A program made the translations under genes and the position numbers. A DNA stretch of 64,000 nucleotides, from contig NZ_JALIEA010000012.1 in assembly GCF_022869005.1 (NCBI RefSeq), positions 414,108 to 478,107 on the forward strand. Direction: 5' to 3'. Below the pieces are notes generated by a model, which saw nothing but the letters and a program-made list of their open reading frames with translations, had not been told where the DNA came from and made no database searches. Positions 46,486 to 61,453 of the stretch are shown here, piece by piece (within the stretch, counting starts at the first letter, position 1; the number at the start of each line of letters is the position of its first letter). This DNA comes from Corynebacterium kalidii. Lineage in GTDB: Bacteria; Actinomycetota; Actinomycetes; Mycobacteriales; Mycobacteriaceae.

Positions 46486-48156
46486 TCACTGCCCCCGCAG
46501 GTTCCTGAGCTCCCGGTAGGCCTGCCACACCGAGCCCCCGGCGTCGTCCGTGTCGTCCGTGTCGTCGGTGTCACCGAGCACATCGAGCGCCGTCTCCTCG
46601 GGGACCAGCAGAAGCTCCCCGTGGGCACGGTCGAGGGCCACGTCGCAGGACGAGTCCTCGCCGCGCTCCAGGTGCAGCGACGCCGCCGCGACCCAGTTCA
46701 TCGCCGCACTGCTGTGGTCCCGCGCCTCGGTGAAGGACCGGGCGGCCCGGGTGGCGTACTCCAGGGCCAGGTCCTCCCGGCCGGCCTCCTCCCAGATCGC
46801 CGACATGTCCTCGTTCCAGTCGCCCAGGTGCCAGGACAGCATGGGGTCGTCGCCGGCGTCCTCGAGGATCCGGCGCGACCGTTCCATCAGCTCCACGGCC
46901 CGCGAGGTGTCGCCGACATTCAGGTGCTCACGCGCACCGGTGCGCAACGCCTGCGCCGCCGCCAACGGCCGGTCGAGGTCCCGGTAGAGGACGCTGCTGC
47001 GTTCCAGCAGCCCGGCGGTCACCACGTGCTGCCCGGAGGACGACGCGGCGACGCAGGCCATCGTCAGACACGCCAGCGTGCGTTCACTGTCGGGGGTCGT
47101 CATGGACCAGTCCGCCGTCGCCACTGCCAGGGAGAGCCCCTCGTCCAGGTCGCCGACCCCGATCGCAGCGCGGGCCCGGACCGCACGCAGGTTCAGCACG
47201 GCGGGGGAGACCGGGGCGCCGGCGGACGCCTCGTCGAACCGGACGGCCAGGTCGTGGGCGGCGGCGTAGTCGCCGTCGGCGTTGAGCAGCTGACAGGCCT
47301 GCTCCGCCCGGTGCATCCCCTCCAGGGGCGCCCCCAGCTCCAGCGCGATCTCGGCGCAGCGGCGCCAGTGCCCGAGCACCGACCCGGTGTCGTCGGCGGT
47401 GAGCGCGAAGTAGCCCAGCAGGTCATGGGCCTCGTAGCGGGTGGTGGGGGACGGGGACTCCAGCATGCTGGTGGCCACCGCCACCGCGGCGTCGGTCTCG
47501 CCGTCGGCATGCAGCTGCTGGGCCCGGGTCAGTTCCCGGTCGCCGGGCGAGACCGAACCGACGGTGAACCGGTCGGCGAGTGCCCGGAACACCGGACGCA
47601 GCGGCGCGGTCTCCGGCGTCGCCAACGAGGTGGCGCAGGTCAGCCCACCCATCGCCGCCAGCGACAGGCAGGTCGCCTGGTGCCGGGACAGATCGGCGCC
47701 GGTGAGCGTCGGGTCGTCGGCCACCGGCGGACCCTCCGCACCGGGACGGAAGGACATGATCGCGCCCTGCAGGTCCTCCAGCAGATGTGCCGCGGGCGGC
47801 AGGGAACCGAGGTCGACACCGTCGGACTCGACGACCATGGCCACCAGGCACAGCGCCGAGTCGGCGAGGACCGCCGACGCGTGGTCACCGGACTCCCGGG
47901 CGAGGTGACGCCACTCGAAGACGGCTTCGGCGGCCTCCTCGTGGAGCTCGAGCCGGTCGGCGACCGCCGCCCGGAGGACGTGGAACTCCGTCCGCAGGTG
48001 GGCGGGGGCGTCCGCCGGGAGATCGGTGTCCGGGTCCGCCAGCCAGTGCCGGGTCCCGAACTCGCTGGTGATACGCCAACTCGTGGCGTGGTCTCCGGCG
48101 GATGTCGCGGCGACGGACGCCTGCAGCAGCTCGACGAGTGATGACTGCGGTGCCAC
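46486..48156 (-). CDS. Large helical-repeat (TPR-like) cytoplasmic protein
   Basis: 556 residues from GTG 48156 with GGAGGG upstream. The sequence is almost entirely helical and Ala/Leu/Glu-rich with recurring A-x-x-L pairs (e.g. ARESGDHASAVLADSALCL, RHQATCLSLAAMGG), resembling degenerate TPRs. No enzyme motif is seen. Near the C-terminus is DTDDTDDTDD from a 9-bp DNA repeat. Divergent from hisD; whether the two share regulation is unknown. I recognise no named family. Confidence 0.75.
   Translation of the reverse strand: MAPQSSLVELLQASVAATSAGDHATSWRITSEFGTRHWLADPDTDLPADAPAHLRTEFHVLRAAVADRLELHEEAAEAVFEWRHLARESGDHASAVLADSALCLVAMVVESDGVDLGSLPPAAHLLEDLQGAIMSFRPGAEGPPVADDPTLTGADLSRHQATCLSLAAMGGLTCATSLATPETAPLRPVFRALADRFTVGSVSPGDRELTRAQQLHADGETDAAVAVATSMLESPSPTTRYEAHDLLGYFALTADDTGSVLGHWRRCAEIALELGAPLEGMHRAEQACQLLNADGDYAAAHDLAVRFDEASAGAPVSPAVLNLRAVRARAAIGVGDLDEGLSLAVATADWSMTTPDSERTLACLTMACVAASSSGQHVVTAGLLERSSVLYRDLDRPLAAAQALRTGAREHLNVGDTSRAVELMERSRRILEDAGDDPMLSWHLGDWNEDMSAIWEEAGREDLALEYATRAARSFTEARDHSSAAMNWVAAASLHLERGEDSSCDVALDRAHGELLLVPEETALDVLGDTDDTDDTDDAGGSVWQAYRELRNLRGQ
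46543..46569 (-). repeat. 9-bp tandem repeat in the helical-repeat gene
   Basis: GTCGTCCGT (plus strand) is present three times, the last with one change, coding for a repeated Asp/Thr tract. A length-variable site by nature. Confidence 0.7.
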
Positions 48157-48194
48157 TGGTGACCCTCCGTCCTTTCTTCGCTGTGGTAAGGGGC

Positions 48195-48200
48195 TAGAAT
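48195..48200 (+). promoter_or_regulatory. -10 box of the hisD operon
   Basis: TAGAAT with an expected start near 48207 leaves a leader of about 40 nt. This is too short for a his leader peptide or T-box, and none is seen. Confidence 0.6.
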
Positions 48201-48245
48201 CACAACACGTTACCCGTTCACCGACCCTGGAGACGATCCCACGCC

Positions 48246-51278
<3,033 letters not shown>

Positions 51279-51282
<4 letters not shown>

Positions 51283-52550
51283 CCGTCCTCTCGGTCAGGG
51301 GCGTGCCCCTGATGCTGCTGAGCGTGTTCTGTGCCTTCCTCGGCTGGTCGATGCTGCTGCCGGTCATCCCGGTGGCGATGCTCGACGCCGGGTACGGCGA
51401 CTCCCTCGCCGGCCTGACGACCGGTGTGTTCATGGCGGCGACGGTGGTCACCCAGGTCTTCGTCCCGCGGCTGCTCCGGCGGTGGGGCTACGTGCCGGTC
51501 ATGGCGTCCGGGGCGGCGCTGCTGGGGATACCGTCGGTGCTCTACCTCCCCGACGCCGGCTCCTGGCTGATCCTGGCCGTCTCGGCCGTGCGCGGCGTGG
51601 GGTTCGGCGCCGTCACCGTGGCGCAGTCCGCGCTGCTCGCCGAACTCGTCCCCGCCCGGCAGCTCGGCCGGGCCAACGCCTTCTTCGGGGCGTCGATCGG
51701 CCTCGGTGAGATCGTCGGCTTCACCGTGGGCCTGCCGCTGTACACCCACGCCGGTGACGTCGTCTTCTACGTCGCCGTGGCCTGCGGCGTCGTCGGCGGC
51801 GTCGGTGCGCTGGGGATCCCGGCCCTGCGCGCGGCCAGTGTGGGCACCCGGGCCGACCGGACCGACCCGGCGGCGCAGGCCGGCCGGCCGCGGCGGGCGC
51901 CGGTGTGGAAACTCGTCCTGGTGCCGATCGTCGGACTGTGCACCGGGGCGATGGGCTTCGGCGCCTTCTCCACCTTCACCGCCCCCGCCGTCGGGGAGAT
52001 CGACACCACCGCCGCCGCCACGCTGGCCGGGGTGACCCTCGCGGTGATCGGCGCCGGCCAGATCCTGGGCCGGACGGCCTCGGGATGGTGGGCCGACCGG
52101 GTGGGCGAGCCCGGCCGGCTGGTGGTCTGGGCGTCGCTGTTCTGCGTCGGCGGCATGCTGGCGATGTCGGCGCTGATCGTGTCGGCACCCACCGGTGGTG
52201 CGCTGGTCGCCGGGGCCCTCGGCGCGGCAGCCGTCTTCGGGCTCGGTTTCGGGGCCGTCCAGTCCGAGACCCTGCTGATGCTGTTCTCCCGGATGCCGAA
52301 GGAACGGGTCTCGGAAGCCTCCGCGATGTGGAACGTCGGCTTCGACTCCGGCACCGGCGCGGGGTCCTCGGTGCTGGGTGTCGCGGCCACGACCAGCGGT
52401 TACGGCGGTGCATTCGTGGTCGGGGCGGGCCTGGTCGGCCTCGGCAGCGCCACGCTCGCCGGCGACCGTCTGCTCGGACGCCACCGGGTCAGCGAGCACG
52501 ACAACGTGCGGACGCGGCTCCGGCGGCTGCTCCCCGGGGCCGGGCAGTAG
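51279..52550 (+). CDS. Major facilitator superfamily transporter
   Basis: 423 residues, 12 predicted membrane segments. The MFS loop 2-3 signature is degenerate ([15 protein letters not shown]), and the corresponding loop 8-9 is [20 protein letters not shown] overlaps the hisB stop. An MFS gene in this place is also known in C. glutamicum after hisB. The substrate is unknown; its location suggests export of a pathway-related compound, which is inference only. Confidence 0.88.
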
Positions 52551-52582
52551 GGTCGGGGCGTCCATGGTGCGGCACCGCCTTG

Positions 52583-52588
52583 TAGGAT
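52583..52588 (+). promoter_or_regulatory. -10 box of leaderless hisH transcript
   Basis: TAGGAT ends 8 nt before the hisH ATG with no ribosome binding site between; marks a new transcription unit for hisHA. Confidence 0.6.
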
Positions 52589-52596
52589 CATTCCCC

Positions 52597-53268
52597 ATGG
52601 TGGAAAAAGCATCCCCGACGGTCGCACTCCTCGACTACGGCTCCGGCAACCTGCGCTCGGCCCAGCGCGCCCTGGAACATGCGGGGGCACAGGTCACGGT
52701 CACCGCCGACCCGGCCACGGTCCTGGCCGCCGACGGCCTGCTGGTCCCCGGCGTCGGGAACTTCGCGGCGTGCATGACCGGCCTCCGGGCCGTCCACGGG
52801 CCGCGGATGATCGGGGAGCGGTTGGCCGGCGGCCGCCCCGTGCTGGGGATCTGCGTGGGTATGCAGGTCCTGTTCGACCGGGGGGTCGAGGGGGCGGAGG
52901 GCGGTGTCGACGCCGCGGGCGCGGCCACGGAGGGCTGCGGTGAGTGGCCGGGCACGGTGGCACGCCTGGAGGCGTCCGTCCTGCCGCACATGGGCTGGAA
53001 CACCGTCGACGCCCCGCAGGACTCCCGGATGTTCGCCGGCGCGGCACCGGACGAGCGCTACTACTTCGTCCACTCCTACGGCGTCCGTGAGTGGGAACTC
53101 GAGACCGACGGACATACCGTGGCACCGTCGGTGACGTGGGCGACCCACGAGCAGTGCCGCTTCGTCGCCGCCGTCGAGAACGGCCCGTTGTGGGCCACCC
53201 AGTTCCACCCGGAGAAGTCCGGTGCCGCCGGCGCCCGGCTGCTGCGTAACTGGCTCGCCACACTCTAG
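52597..53268 (+). CDS. hisH: Imidazole glycerol phosphate synthase, glutaminase subunit
   Basis: Class I glutamine amidotransferase supplying ammonia to HisF. Nucleophile Cys in [10 protein letters not shown], with His/Glu in [20 protein letters not shown] at the N-terminus is typical. 223 residues including a Gly/Ala-rich segment (about 95-115) longer than usual. Starts 46 bp after the MFS gene. Confidence 0.95.
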   Translation: MVEKASPTVALLDYGSGNLRSAQRALEHAGAQVTVTADPATVLAADGLLVPGVGNFAACMTGLRAVHGPRMIGERLAGGRPVLGICVGMQVLFDRGVEGAEGGVDAAGAATEGCGEWPGTVARLEASVLPHMGWNTVDAPQDSRMFAGAAPDERYYFVHSYGVREWELETDGHTVAPSVTWATHEQCRFVAAVENGPLWATQFHPEKSGAAGARLLRNWLATL

Positions 53269-53293
53269 ACCGTCCCTCCCTGAAAACACGCGA

Positions 53294-53299
53294 TAGGAT
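53294..53299 (+). promoter_or_regulatory. -10 box of leaderless hisA transcript
   Basis: TAGGAT ends 7 nt before the hisA ATG. It lies inside the his operon and would add an internal start. Confidence 0.6.
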
Positions 53300-53306
53300 A
53301 CTTCAC

Positions 53307-54065
53307 ATGACTCTCACCCTGCTCCCCGCCGTCGACGTCGCCGATGGTCAGGCGGTCCGCCTCGTCCAGGGAGCCGCAGGCACCGAGACCGGCTACGGCG
53401 CACCGTTGGACGCGGCCCTGGCCTGGCAGAACGCCGGTGCGGAATGGGTGCATCTGGTGGACCTGGACGCCGCCTTCGGCAAGGGCAGCAACTTCGAACT
53501 GCTCAGCGAGGTCATCGGGGCCCTCGACGTCAAGGTCGAGCTGTCCGGCGGTATCCGTGACGACGCCTCGCTGGAACGGGCCCTGTCGACCGGCTGCCGC
53601 CGGGTGAACATCGGGACCGCGGCCCTGGAGAACCCGGACTGGTGCGAGAAGATCATCGCCGAGCACGGTGACCGCGTGGCCATCGGCCTCGACACCCGCC
53701 AGATCGACGGTGAATGGCGCCTGCGCGGCCGCGGCTGGGTCTCCGACGGCGGGGACCTCTGGGAGGTCCTGGAGCGCCTGGACTCCCAGGGGTGCTCCCG
53801 CTTCGTGGTCACCGACGTGTCCCGCGACGGTATGCTCAACGGCCCGAACATCGACCTGCTGCGCGACGTGGCGGCGGCGACGTCCGCACCGGTCGTGGCG
53901 TCCGGCGGGATCTCCAGCCTCGACGACATCCGTGCCCTGGCCGGCGTCGTGGAGGAGGGGGTCGACTCCGCGATCGTCGGCAAGGCGCTGTACGCCGGCA
54001 AGTTCACCCTGGAAGAGGCGCTGGAGGCCGCACGCGGGCAGACGCAGGCGGTGCCCGGTGAGTGA
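53307..54065 (+). CDS. hisA: ProFAR isomerase HisA
   Basis: TIM-barrel isomerase, fourth step of histidine synthesis. 252 residues: [18 protein letters not shown] with catalytic Asp in the first strand, [23 protein letters not shown] with the second catalytic Asp, and [11 protein letters not shown]. In actinobacteria lacking trpF, HisA homologues (PriA) also isomerise phosphoribosylanthranilate; no trpF is seen in this trp cluster, so dual function is possible. The window cannot decide this. Confidence 0.94.
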   Translation: MTLTLLPAVDVADGQAVRLVQGAAGTETGYGAPLDAALAWQNAGAEWVHLVDLDAAFGKGSNFELLSEVIGALDVKVELSGGIRDDASLERALSTGCRRVNIGTAALENPDWCEKIIAEHGDRVAIGLDTRQIDGEWRLRGRGWVSDGGDLWEVLERLDSQGCSRFVVTDVSRDGMLNGPNIDLLRDVAAATSAPVVASGGISSLDDIRALAGVVEEGVDSAIVGKALYAGKFTLEEALEAARGQTQAVPGE

Positions 54066-55035
54066 CGGGATCGACACCCGGGCCCTGCTCGCGATCGCCG
54101 AGGCCGCCGTCGACGAGGCGGAGACGACGTTCTCCGCGGCCGTCGGCGCCGAACCGTCGGTGATGAAGAGCCCCGGTGACTTCGCCACCGAGGCCGACCT
54201 CAGTGTGGAACGCCAGCTGCGTCACCTGCTGACCAGCTACACCGGGCTGCCCGTCCACGGCGAGGAGTACGGGGTGGTGCGCCCCGGTGACCCGGTCGAG
54301 GTCAACCCCAACGACGACAAGGCCGACGACCTCGACGGCCCGCGGCGCGACCGCACCGACGCGGACGTCCTCGACCGGGCCGACGCGGACCGCAACCCCG
54401 GACTCGACGAACTCCCGGAGACCTGCTGGGTCGTCGACCCGATCGACGGCACCGCGAACTACGCGGTGGGCAACCCGTTCTGCTGCATCCTGGTCTCCCT
54501 GGTGCACAAGGGCGAGGCGGTCGTGGCGGTCACCGAGATGCCGTTGCTGGGGCAGCGCATCACTGCCAGGAAGGGCCACGGCCTGTTCGTCGACGGGCAC
54601 CCCGCCCGGCCGATGCTCCCCTCCGACCCGGGGGTGACGCAGATCAGCTTCGGGTCGATCCTGTCGCAGCGCCGCGGAAACCTGCCGATCTCGTACCGTC
54701 AGGACATGCTCAACGCCATCGGGCGGACCTACCCACGCATGCGGGTCACCGGTTCCTGCGGGATCGACCTGGCCTTCACCGCCGCCGGGATCTTCGGCGG
54801 CACCGTGACCTTCAGCCCGAACCTCTGGGACAACGCCGCCGGCATGCTCCTGGTCCGCGAGGCGGGGGGAGTGGTGACCGACTTCAACGGCGACCCGTGG
54901 CGTCCCGGCGTCTCCGGCCTGGTCGCCGGGGAACCCGAGGTCCACTCGATCCTGCTCGACCACATCCGTTCGGTGCCGATCGGTACCGCCGCACGAAACG
55001 CCCAGGAAATCATGGACCGGGGAGGAATAAGGTGA
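54058..55035 (+). CDS. impA: Inositol monophosphatase family protein ImpA
   Basis: Mg-dependent phosphatase, conserved between hisA and hisF in corynebacteria. Metal-site motifs are HGEE (67-70), DPIDGTANY (127-135) and the C-terminal [15 protein letters not shown]. 325 residues because of an Asp/Arg-rich insertion (about 75-120) between the first two motifs; relatives are near 260. The GTG at 54058 overlaps hisA by 8 bp. Related proteins act as histidinol-phosphate phosphatase (HisN); that function is plausible since HisB here lacks one. Confidence 0.9.
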   Translation: MSDGIDTRALLAIAEAAVDEAETTFSAAVGAEPSVMKSPGDFATEADLSVERQLRHLLTSYTGLPVHGEEYGVVRPGDPVEVNPNDDKADDLDGPRRDRTDADVLDRADADRNPGLDELPETCWVVDPIDGTANYAVGNPFCCILVSLVHKGEAVVAVTEMPLLGQRITARKGHGLFVDGHPARPMLPSDPGVTQISFGSILSQRRGNLPISYRQDMLNAIGRTYPRMRVTGSCGIDLAFTAAGIFGGTVTFSPNLWDNAAGMLLVREAGGVVTDFNGDPWRPGVSGLVAGEPEVHSILLDHIRSVPIGTAARNAQEIMDRGGIR

Positions 55036-55042
55036 CAGACCG

Positions 55043-55819
55043 ATGAGTGTTGCAGTGAGGGTCATCCCGTGTCTCGACGTGGACGACGGACGGGTGGTGA
55101 AAGGCGTCAACTTCCTGAACCTCAGGGACGCCGGCGACCCCGTCGAACTCGCCGCCCGGTACGACGCCGAGGGCGCCGACGAACTGACGTTCCTCGACGT
55201 CTCGGCGTCGAAGGCGGGCCGTGGGACGATGCTCGACGTGGTGCGTCGGACGGCCGACCAGGTGTTCATCCCGTTGACCGTCGGCGGCGGCGTGCGCTCC
55301 GAGGAGGACGTGGACCAGCTGCTGCGTGCCGGCGCGGACAAGGTCTCGGTGAACACCTCCGCCATCCACCGTCCCGAACTCCTCCGGGAGCTCTCCGCCC
55401 GGTTCGGCGCCCAGTGCATCGTGCTCTCCGTCGACGCCCGCCGGGTGCCCGAGGATGGGGAGCCCCGGCCGAGCGGCTTCGAGGTGACGACCCACGGCGG
55501 GTCACGGTCCGCCGGGATCGACGCGGTGGAATGGGCCGTCCGTGGTGAGGAACTCGGCGTCGGGGAGATCCTGCTGAACTCCATGGACGCCGACGGCACC
55601 CGGGACGGCTTCGACCTCGACCTGCTCGCACAGGTCAGGGAGGCCGTCAGCATCCCGGTCATCGCCTCGGGAGGCGCGGGCACGGTCGGCGACTTCCCGC
55701 CCGCGGTGGAGGCGGGGGCGGACGCGGTGCTCGCGGCGTCCGTCTTCCACTTCGGTGACATCGCCATCACCGAGGTCAAGGACGCCCTGGCGGAGCAGGG
55801 GATCGAGGTCCGGCGATGA
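55043..55819 (+). CDS. hisF: Imidazole glycerol phosphate synthase, cyclase subunit
   Basis: TIM-barrel partner of HisH. 258 residues, N-terminus [20 protein letters not shown] with catalytic Asp, [25 protein letters not shown] with the second Asp, and [16 protein letters not shown] and AAGG lie upstream. Overlaps hisI (ATGA). Confidence 0.97.
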   Translation: MSVAVRVIPCLDVDDGRVVKGVNFLNLRDAGDPVELAARYDAEGADELTFLDVSASKAGRGTMLDVVRRTADQVFIPLTVGGGVRSEEDVDQLLRAGADKVSVNTSAIHRPELLRELSARFGAQCIVLSVDARRVPEDGEPRPSGFEVTTHGGSRSAGIDAVEWAVRGEELGVGEILLNSMDADGTRDGFDLDLLAQVREAVSIPVIASGGAGTVGDFPPAVEAGADAVLAASVFHFGDIAITEVKDALAEQGIEVRR

Positions 55820-56211
55820 GCGCGGTGACCACGGACGACGAGATCCGCGGCGTCGACCTGGACCCCGCCGTCGCGGCGCGTCTCGCTCCCAACGACGCGG
55901 GCCTCGTCGCCGCCGTCGTGCAGGAGAAGGCCACCGGGGACGTCCTGATGCTCGCGTGGATGGACGACCACGCCCTGGCACACACGCTCGCCACCCGCCG
56001 TGCGACCTACTGGTCACGCTCCCGCGGGCAGTACTGGGTGAAGGGCGAGACCTCCGGGCACATCCAGTACGTCCACGACGTACGACTCGACTGCGACGGG
56101 GACACCGTCCTGCTGACCGTCGACCAGACCGGTGGCGCCTGCCACACCGGCGACCACACCTGCTTCGACGCCGACCGGCTGCTCCAGCCTGAAAGACCCG
56201 TAGATGACTGA
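55816..56211 (+). CDS. hisI: Phosphoribosyl-AMP cyclohydrolase
   Basis: 131-residue monofunctional HisI without the HisE domain. [34 protein letters not shown] and the Zn/Mg ligands in DCDGDT and [11 protein letters not shown] are present. Overlaps trpE by 8 bp, tying the his and trp genes into one transcript. Confidence 0.97.
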   Translation: MSAVTTDDEIRGVDLDPAVAARLAPNDAGLVAAVVQEKATGDVLMLAWMDDHALAHTLATRRATYWSRSRGQYWVKGETSGHIQYVHDVRLDCDGDTVLLTVDQTGGACHTGDHTCFDADRLLQPERPVDD

Positions 56212-57754
56212 CCAGAACGACCCCTACCAGATCACCAGTCTCGACACCTTCCGCCGGCTGGCCGCACGCAACCGGGTCGTCCCGGTGGCGCGTAAGGTCC
56301 TCGCCGACGGGGAGAGCGCGCTGAGCGCCTACACGAAACTCGCGGCGGGACGTCCCGGGACGTTCCTCTTCGAGTCGGCGGCGCCGGGCCAGTCCTGGTC
56401 GAGGCACTCCTTCATCGGCACCGGCGCCCGGTGCGCGCTGACCGCCAAGGACGGCGACGTCCACTGGATCGGTACCCCGCCGGCGGGTGCCCCGGAAGGG
56501 TCCGACCCGCTCGAGGTCATCCGGGAGACCCTGTCGCTGCTGCACACCGACCCGACGCCGGGACTGCCCACGCTGAGCTCCGGGCTGGTCGGCTACATGG
56601 GCCACGACGTGATCCGCTACATCGAGGACATCCCCGACACCTGCACCGACGACCTGAGGGTCCCGGACATGGTGCAGCTGCTCGCCGACACCCTGGCGGT
56701 GGTGGACCACCACGAGGGCACGATCTGGCTCATCGCCAACGCCGTGAACTGGGACGGCTCCGACGACCGGGTGGAGGGCGCCTACGCCGAGGCCGTGGCC
56801 CGGGTCGACGAGATGGAGCGGCGCCTGGCCACCGGCGCGCACCTGCCCTCGGCGACCTTCTCGACACCGGCACCGCAGCCGCGCCGGCAGCGCACCCTCG
56901 ACGACCACAAGGCACGGATCGAGACCTGCAAGGAGCACATCCGGGCCGGCGACGCCTTCCAGATCGTGCTGTCGCAGCGCTTCGAGCTGGACACCCGTGT
57001 CCCGGGGCTGGACATCTACCGGATGCTGCGGGTGGCGAACCCCAGCCCGTACATGTTCCTGCTCAACGTGCCCGACGAGTCCTTCACCGACACCGCCTTC
57101 CAGATCATCGGGTCCTCGCCGGAGTCACTGGTCCAGGTCTCCGACGGCCGGGTCACGACCTTCCCCATCGCCGGGTCCAGGCCGCGCGGGGCGACCTTCG
57201 AGGAGGACGAGCTCATGGAGAAGGAGCTGGTCAACGACGAGAAGGAGAACTCGGAGCACCTGATGCTGGTGGACCTGGGCCGTAACGACGTCGGACGGGT
57301 CTGTGCACCGGGGACGGTCGAGGTCCACGACTTCCGCCACGTGGAGCGTTACAGCGCGATCATGCACCTGGTCTCCGGGGTCAGCGGCCGACTCGCCGAG
57401 GGCAGGACCGCGGTCGACGCCTTCGTCGGCACCTTCCCGGCCGGCACCCTCTCGGGAGCGCCGAAGCCCTCGGCCCTGGGCATCATCGACGAACTGGAGG
57501 ACACCCGCCGAGGGGTCTACGGTGGGACCGTGGGCTACTTCGACTTCTCCGGGAACGCCGACCAGGCGATCGCCATCCGTACCGGGCTCTACAAGGACGG
57601 CACGGTGTACGTGCAGGCCGGCGGGGGCATCGTCGCGGACTCGGATCCCGACGCCGAGGACGAGGAGACCAGGAACAAGGCGCTGGCCGTGCTCCGCGCC
57701 GTCGCCGCGGCCGAGACGATGGTCGACGTCGCACCCGCGGGGGCCGACCGGTGA
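56204..57754 (+). CDS. trpE: Anthranilate synthase component I
   Basis: Converts chorismate to anthranilate with a TrpG glutaminase encoded elsewhere. 516 residues. The tryptophan feedback motif is LFESA near residue 60; the catalytic C-terminal domain shows [49 protein letters not shown] and [11 protein letters not shown]. No leader peptide or attenuator precedes it; it is coupled to hisI. Confidence 0.96.
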   Translation: MTDQNDPYQITSLDTFRRLAARNRVVPVARKVLADGESALSAYTKLAAGRPGTFLFESAAPGQSWSRHSFIGTGARCALTAKDGDVHWIGTPPAGAPEGSDPLEVIRETLSLLHTDPTPGLPTLSSGLVGYMGHDVIRYIEDIPDTCTDDLRVPDMVQLLADTLAVVDHHEGTIWLIANAVNWDGSDDRVEGAYAEAVARVDEMERRLATGAHLPSATFSTPAPQPRRQRTLDDHKARIETCKEHIRAGDAFQIVLSQRFELDTRVPGLDIYRMLRVANPSPYMFLLNVPDESFTDTAFQIIGSSPESLVQVSDGRVTTFPIAGSRPRGATFEEDELMEKELVNDEKENSEHLMLVDLGRNDVGRVCAPGTVEVHDFRHVERYSAIMHLVSGVSGRLAEGRTAVDAFVGTFPAGTLSGAPKPSALGIIDELEDTRRGVYGGTVGYFDFSGNADQAIAIRTGLYKDGTVYVQAGGGIVADSDPDAEDEETRNKALAVLRAVAAAETMVDVAPAGADR

Positions 57755-58413
57755 AACGACTCGGCGGACGGACCCTCGCGCTCCTGCTGACGGTGTTCAG
57801 CGCCGCCGGCCTCTGGGGTGCGGGGCAGATGACCTGGCTGACCGTGACCGTCGAGGACGACAAGAGCGGTGAGTCCGTCAAGGACATCATCGGCTCGGTG
57901 TGGGACGCCGCCGGGACACCCCTGGCACTGGCCATGCTCGCCGCGATGATCCTGTCGATGGCGCTGCAGCCGCTGGCCCGCCGGGTCCTCGGCGGGGTGT
58001 CGGCTGCCCTCGCCGCGCTCGCCGGGGTCGCCGGGGTCAACCTGCTCGCCGGGGAGCCGGACCTCGACCGTGCGCAGGGCCTGCTGGTGAGCGGCGCCGG
58101 CACCCAGCGGGAGTCCGCCCCGGTGCAGATCTCGGAGTGGGCGACCGTCGTGGACGGGCACACCCACACCGCGCCGGTGGTGCTGTTCCTGGCGGCGGCG
58201 GCCCTCGGGGTCGTCGGCGGCGTGCTCCTGGCCATGAAACCCGGCCCCGCACGGTCCGGGGCCAGCAAGTACGAGACGCCGGAGGCCCGTCGGGAAGGTG
58301 TCGAGAAGGATCTGGACGACAACCCCGGGTCGGGCCGTGTCCTGTGGGACGCGCTCGACGCCGGGGTCGACCCCACCGACCGTGACGCAGGCGAGGGTGG
58401 ACGGCGGGTGTGA
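57751..58413 (+). CDS. Trp biosynthesis-associated membrane protein
   Basis: 220 residues with about four membrane segments (7-27, 55-75, 80-100 and 148-168). Located between trpE and trpC, as in mycobacteria (Rv1610), which identifies the TIGR02234/Trp_oprn_chp family. Function unknown; the C-terminal tail is charged. GTG overlaps the trpE stop. Confidence 0.88.
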   Translation: MKRLGGRTLALLLTVFSAAGLWGAGQMTWLTVTVEDDKSGESVKDIIGSVWDAAGTPLALAMLAAMILSMALQPLARRVLGGVSAALAALAGVAGVNLLAGEPDLDRAQGLLVSGAGTQRESAPVQISEWATVVDGHTHTAPVVLFLAAAALGVVGGVLLAMKPGPARSGASKYETPEARREGVEKDLDDNPGSGRVLWDALDAGVDPTDRDAGEGGRRV

Positions 58414-58455
58414 CGTCGACGTCACCCCGATGCCGCTCCCGTCCGGGTGCGGGGA

Positions 58456-58461
58456 TAGCAT
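58456..58461 (+). promoter_or_regulatory. -10 box upstream of trpC
   Basis: TAGCAT in the 86-bp gap before trpC would give a leader of about 32 nt ending in a GGGAGGAAAG ribosome binding site, so trpC may start a separate transcript. Confidence 0.5.
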
Positions 58462-58499
58462 GGAACTTCGCTGAGACACCTGACCTGCCGGGAGGAAAG

Positions 58500-59312
58500 A
58501 TGGCAACCGTACTCGACGAGATCATCGCCGGGGTACTCGAGGACACCGCACGACGGGAGTCCGAGGTTCCGTTCGCCGAGATCAAGGCGATGTCGCTGGA
58601 CATGCCGCCGGCCCTCGACGCCCACGCGGCACTGAGCGGACCCGAGGTGAGCGTGATCGCCGAGGTCAAGAGGGCCAGCCCGTCCAAGGGCCACCTCGCC
58701 GACATCCCCGAGCCCGAGATCCTGGCCGGCGCCTACGCCGCCAACGGGGCGGCGGTGATCAGCTGCCTCACCGAGGAGCGGCGCTTCCGTGGTTCGCTCG
58801 CCGACTTCGACAAGGTGCGTGCCGCCGTCGACGTCCCCCTGCTGCGCAAGGACTTCACGGTGAACCCGTACCAGGTCCACGAGGCGCGCGCCCACGGTGC
58901 GGACGTCGTCCTGCTCATCGTCGCCGCCCTGGACCAGGACCGCCTCGTGGCGCTGCTGGACCGCACCGAGTCCCTGGGCATGACCGCCCTGGTGGAGGTC
59001 CACTCCGAGGAGGAGGCACAGCGCGCCGTCGACGCCGGGGCGTCGGTGATCGGGGTGAACGCCCGGAACCTCAAGACCCTCGAGGTCGATCCCGGCGTCT
59101 TCGCCCGGATCGCGCCCCACCTGCCGGACTCCGTGGTCAAGGTCGCCGAGTCCGGGGTGCGCAACACCACCGACATGCAGGCCTACGCCACCGCCGGGGC
59201 GGACGCCATCCTCGTCGGTGAAGGGCTCGTCACGGCGACGAGTCCGGGGCAGGCGTGCCGCGCGCTCGTCGCCGCCGGACAGCACCCCGCCTTCCGACCG
59301 GACCCGAAGTAG
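58500..59312 (+). CDS. trpC: Indole-3-glycerol phosphate synthase
   Basis: TIM-barrel enzyme closing the indole ring. 270 residues, monofunctional (no TrpF fusion). [61 protein letters not shown] and AESGVRN carry the catalytic Lys/Glu residues. ATG chosen for the close GGGAGGAAAG. Confidence 0.96.
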   Translation: MATVLDEIIAGVLEDTARRESEVPFAEIKAMSLDMPPALDAHAALSGPEVSVIAEVKRASPSKGHLADIPEPEILAGAYAANGAAVISCLTEERRFRGSLADFDKVRAAVDVPLLRKDFTVNPYQVHEARAHGADVVLLIVAALDQDRLVALLDRTESLGMTALVEVHSEEEAQRAVDAGASVIGVNARNLKTLEVDPGVFARIAPHLPDSVVKVAESGVRNTTDMQAYATAGADAILVGEGLVTATSPGQACRALVAAGQHPAFRPDPK

Positions 59313-59328
59313 CCGGGGCGTCGTAAGG

Positions 59329-59334
59329 TACAGT
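59329..59334 (+). promoter_or_regulatory. -10 box of leaderless trpB transcript
   Basis: TACAGT ends 8 nt before GTG 59343. No ribosome binding site; supports this GTG over the one at 59341. Confidence 0.55.
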
Positions 59335-59342
59335 TCCTGGGT

Positions 59343-60679
<1,337 letters not shown>

Positions 60680-60680
<1 letters not shown>

Positions 60681-61453
60681 TGAGCAGACTGTCCGAGATC
60701 TTCACCGACGCCACGGGCGACGGCCGTGCCGCACTGGTGGGTTACCTCCCGGCCGGTTACCCGACCGTCGACGGGTCGGTGGAGCTGGTGACTGCCCTGG
60801 CCCGCTACGCCGACCTCATCGAGGTGGGCGTGCCCTTCACCGACCCGATGATGGACGGCCCGACGATCCAGGCGGCCGCGACGACCGCCCTCGACGCCGG
60901 GTTCCGCGTCAAGGACACCTTCACCGTCGTGCAGGCGGTCACCGACGCCGGTGGGGCCGCCGTCATCATGAGCTACTGGAACCCGATCCTGCAGTACGGT
61001 CCGGAGCGTTTCGCCGAGGAACTCGCCGCCGCCGGCGGTCTCGGGTCGATCATCCCCGACCTGCTGCCCGAGGAGTCGGCCCGATGGAACGAGGCGTGCC
61101 GGGCCAACGGCCTCGACAACGTCTACCTCGTCGCACCGTCCACCACGCCCGAACGGCTCGCCCTCACCGTCGGTGCCGGAGGCGGTTTCATCTACGCGCA
61201 GTCGCACATGGGTGTCACCGGCGCCCAGGACGACGTCTCCTCGGACGCCCGGGAGCTCGTCTCCCGGACCCGCGCGGCCACGGACCTGCCGGTGGCCGTC
61301 GGGCTCGGGGTGAAGACCGGTGGGCATGCCGCGGCGATCGCGGACTACGCCGACGGCGTGATCGTCGGCTCCGCCCTGATCTCCGCCGCGTCGGAGGGTG
61401 TCGAGACCCTGGACCGCCTGGCCGCCGAGCTGTACGAGGGGGTACGCCGGTGA
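60680..61453 (+). CDS. trpA: Tryptophan synthase alpha chain
   Basis: TIM-barrel subunit releasing indole for TrpB. 257 residues; catalytic Glu and Asp in [19 protein letters not shown], where the more usual S-D-P-x-A-D is T-D-P-M-M-D. GAGGAG upstream of the ATG; coupled to trpB and to lgt. Confidence 0.96.

Noticed and set aside
46543..46569. Short tandem repeat as CRISPR or VNTR locus
   Set aside because: Three 9-bp units without spacers, in frame inside a coding gene; a simple Asp/Thr-coding expansion.
48201..48245. Histidine leader peptide or T-box before hisD
   Set aside because: The leader is about 40 nt with no run of His codons and no TGGNACC core.
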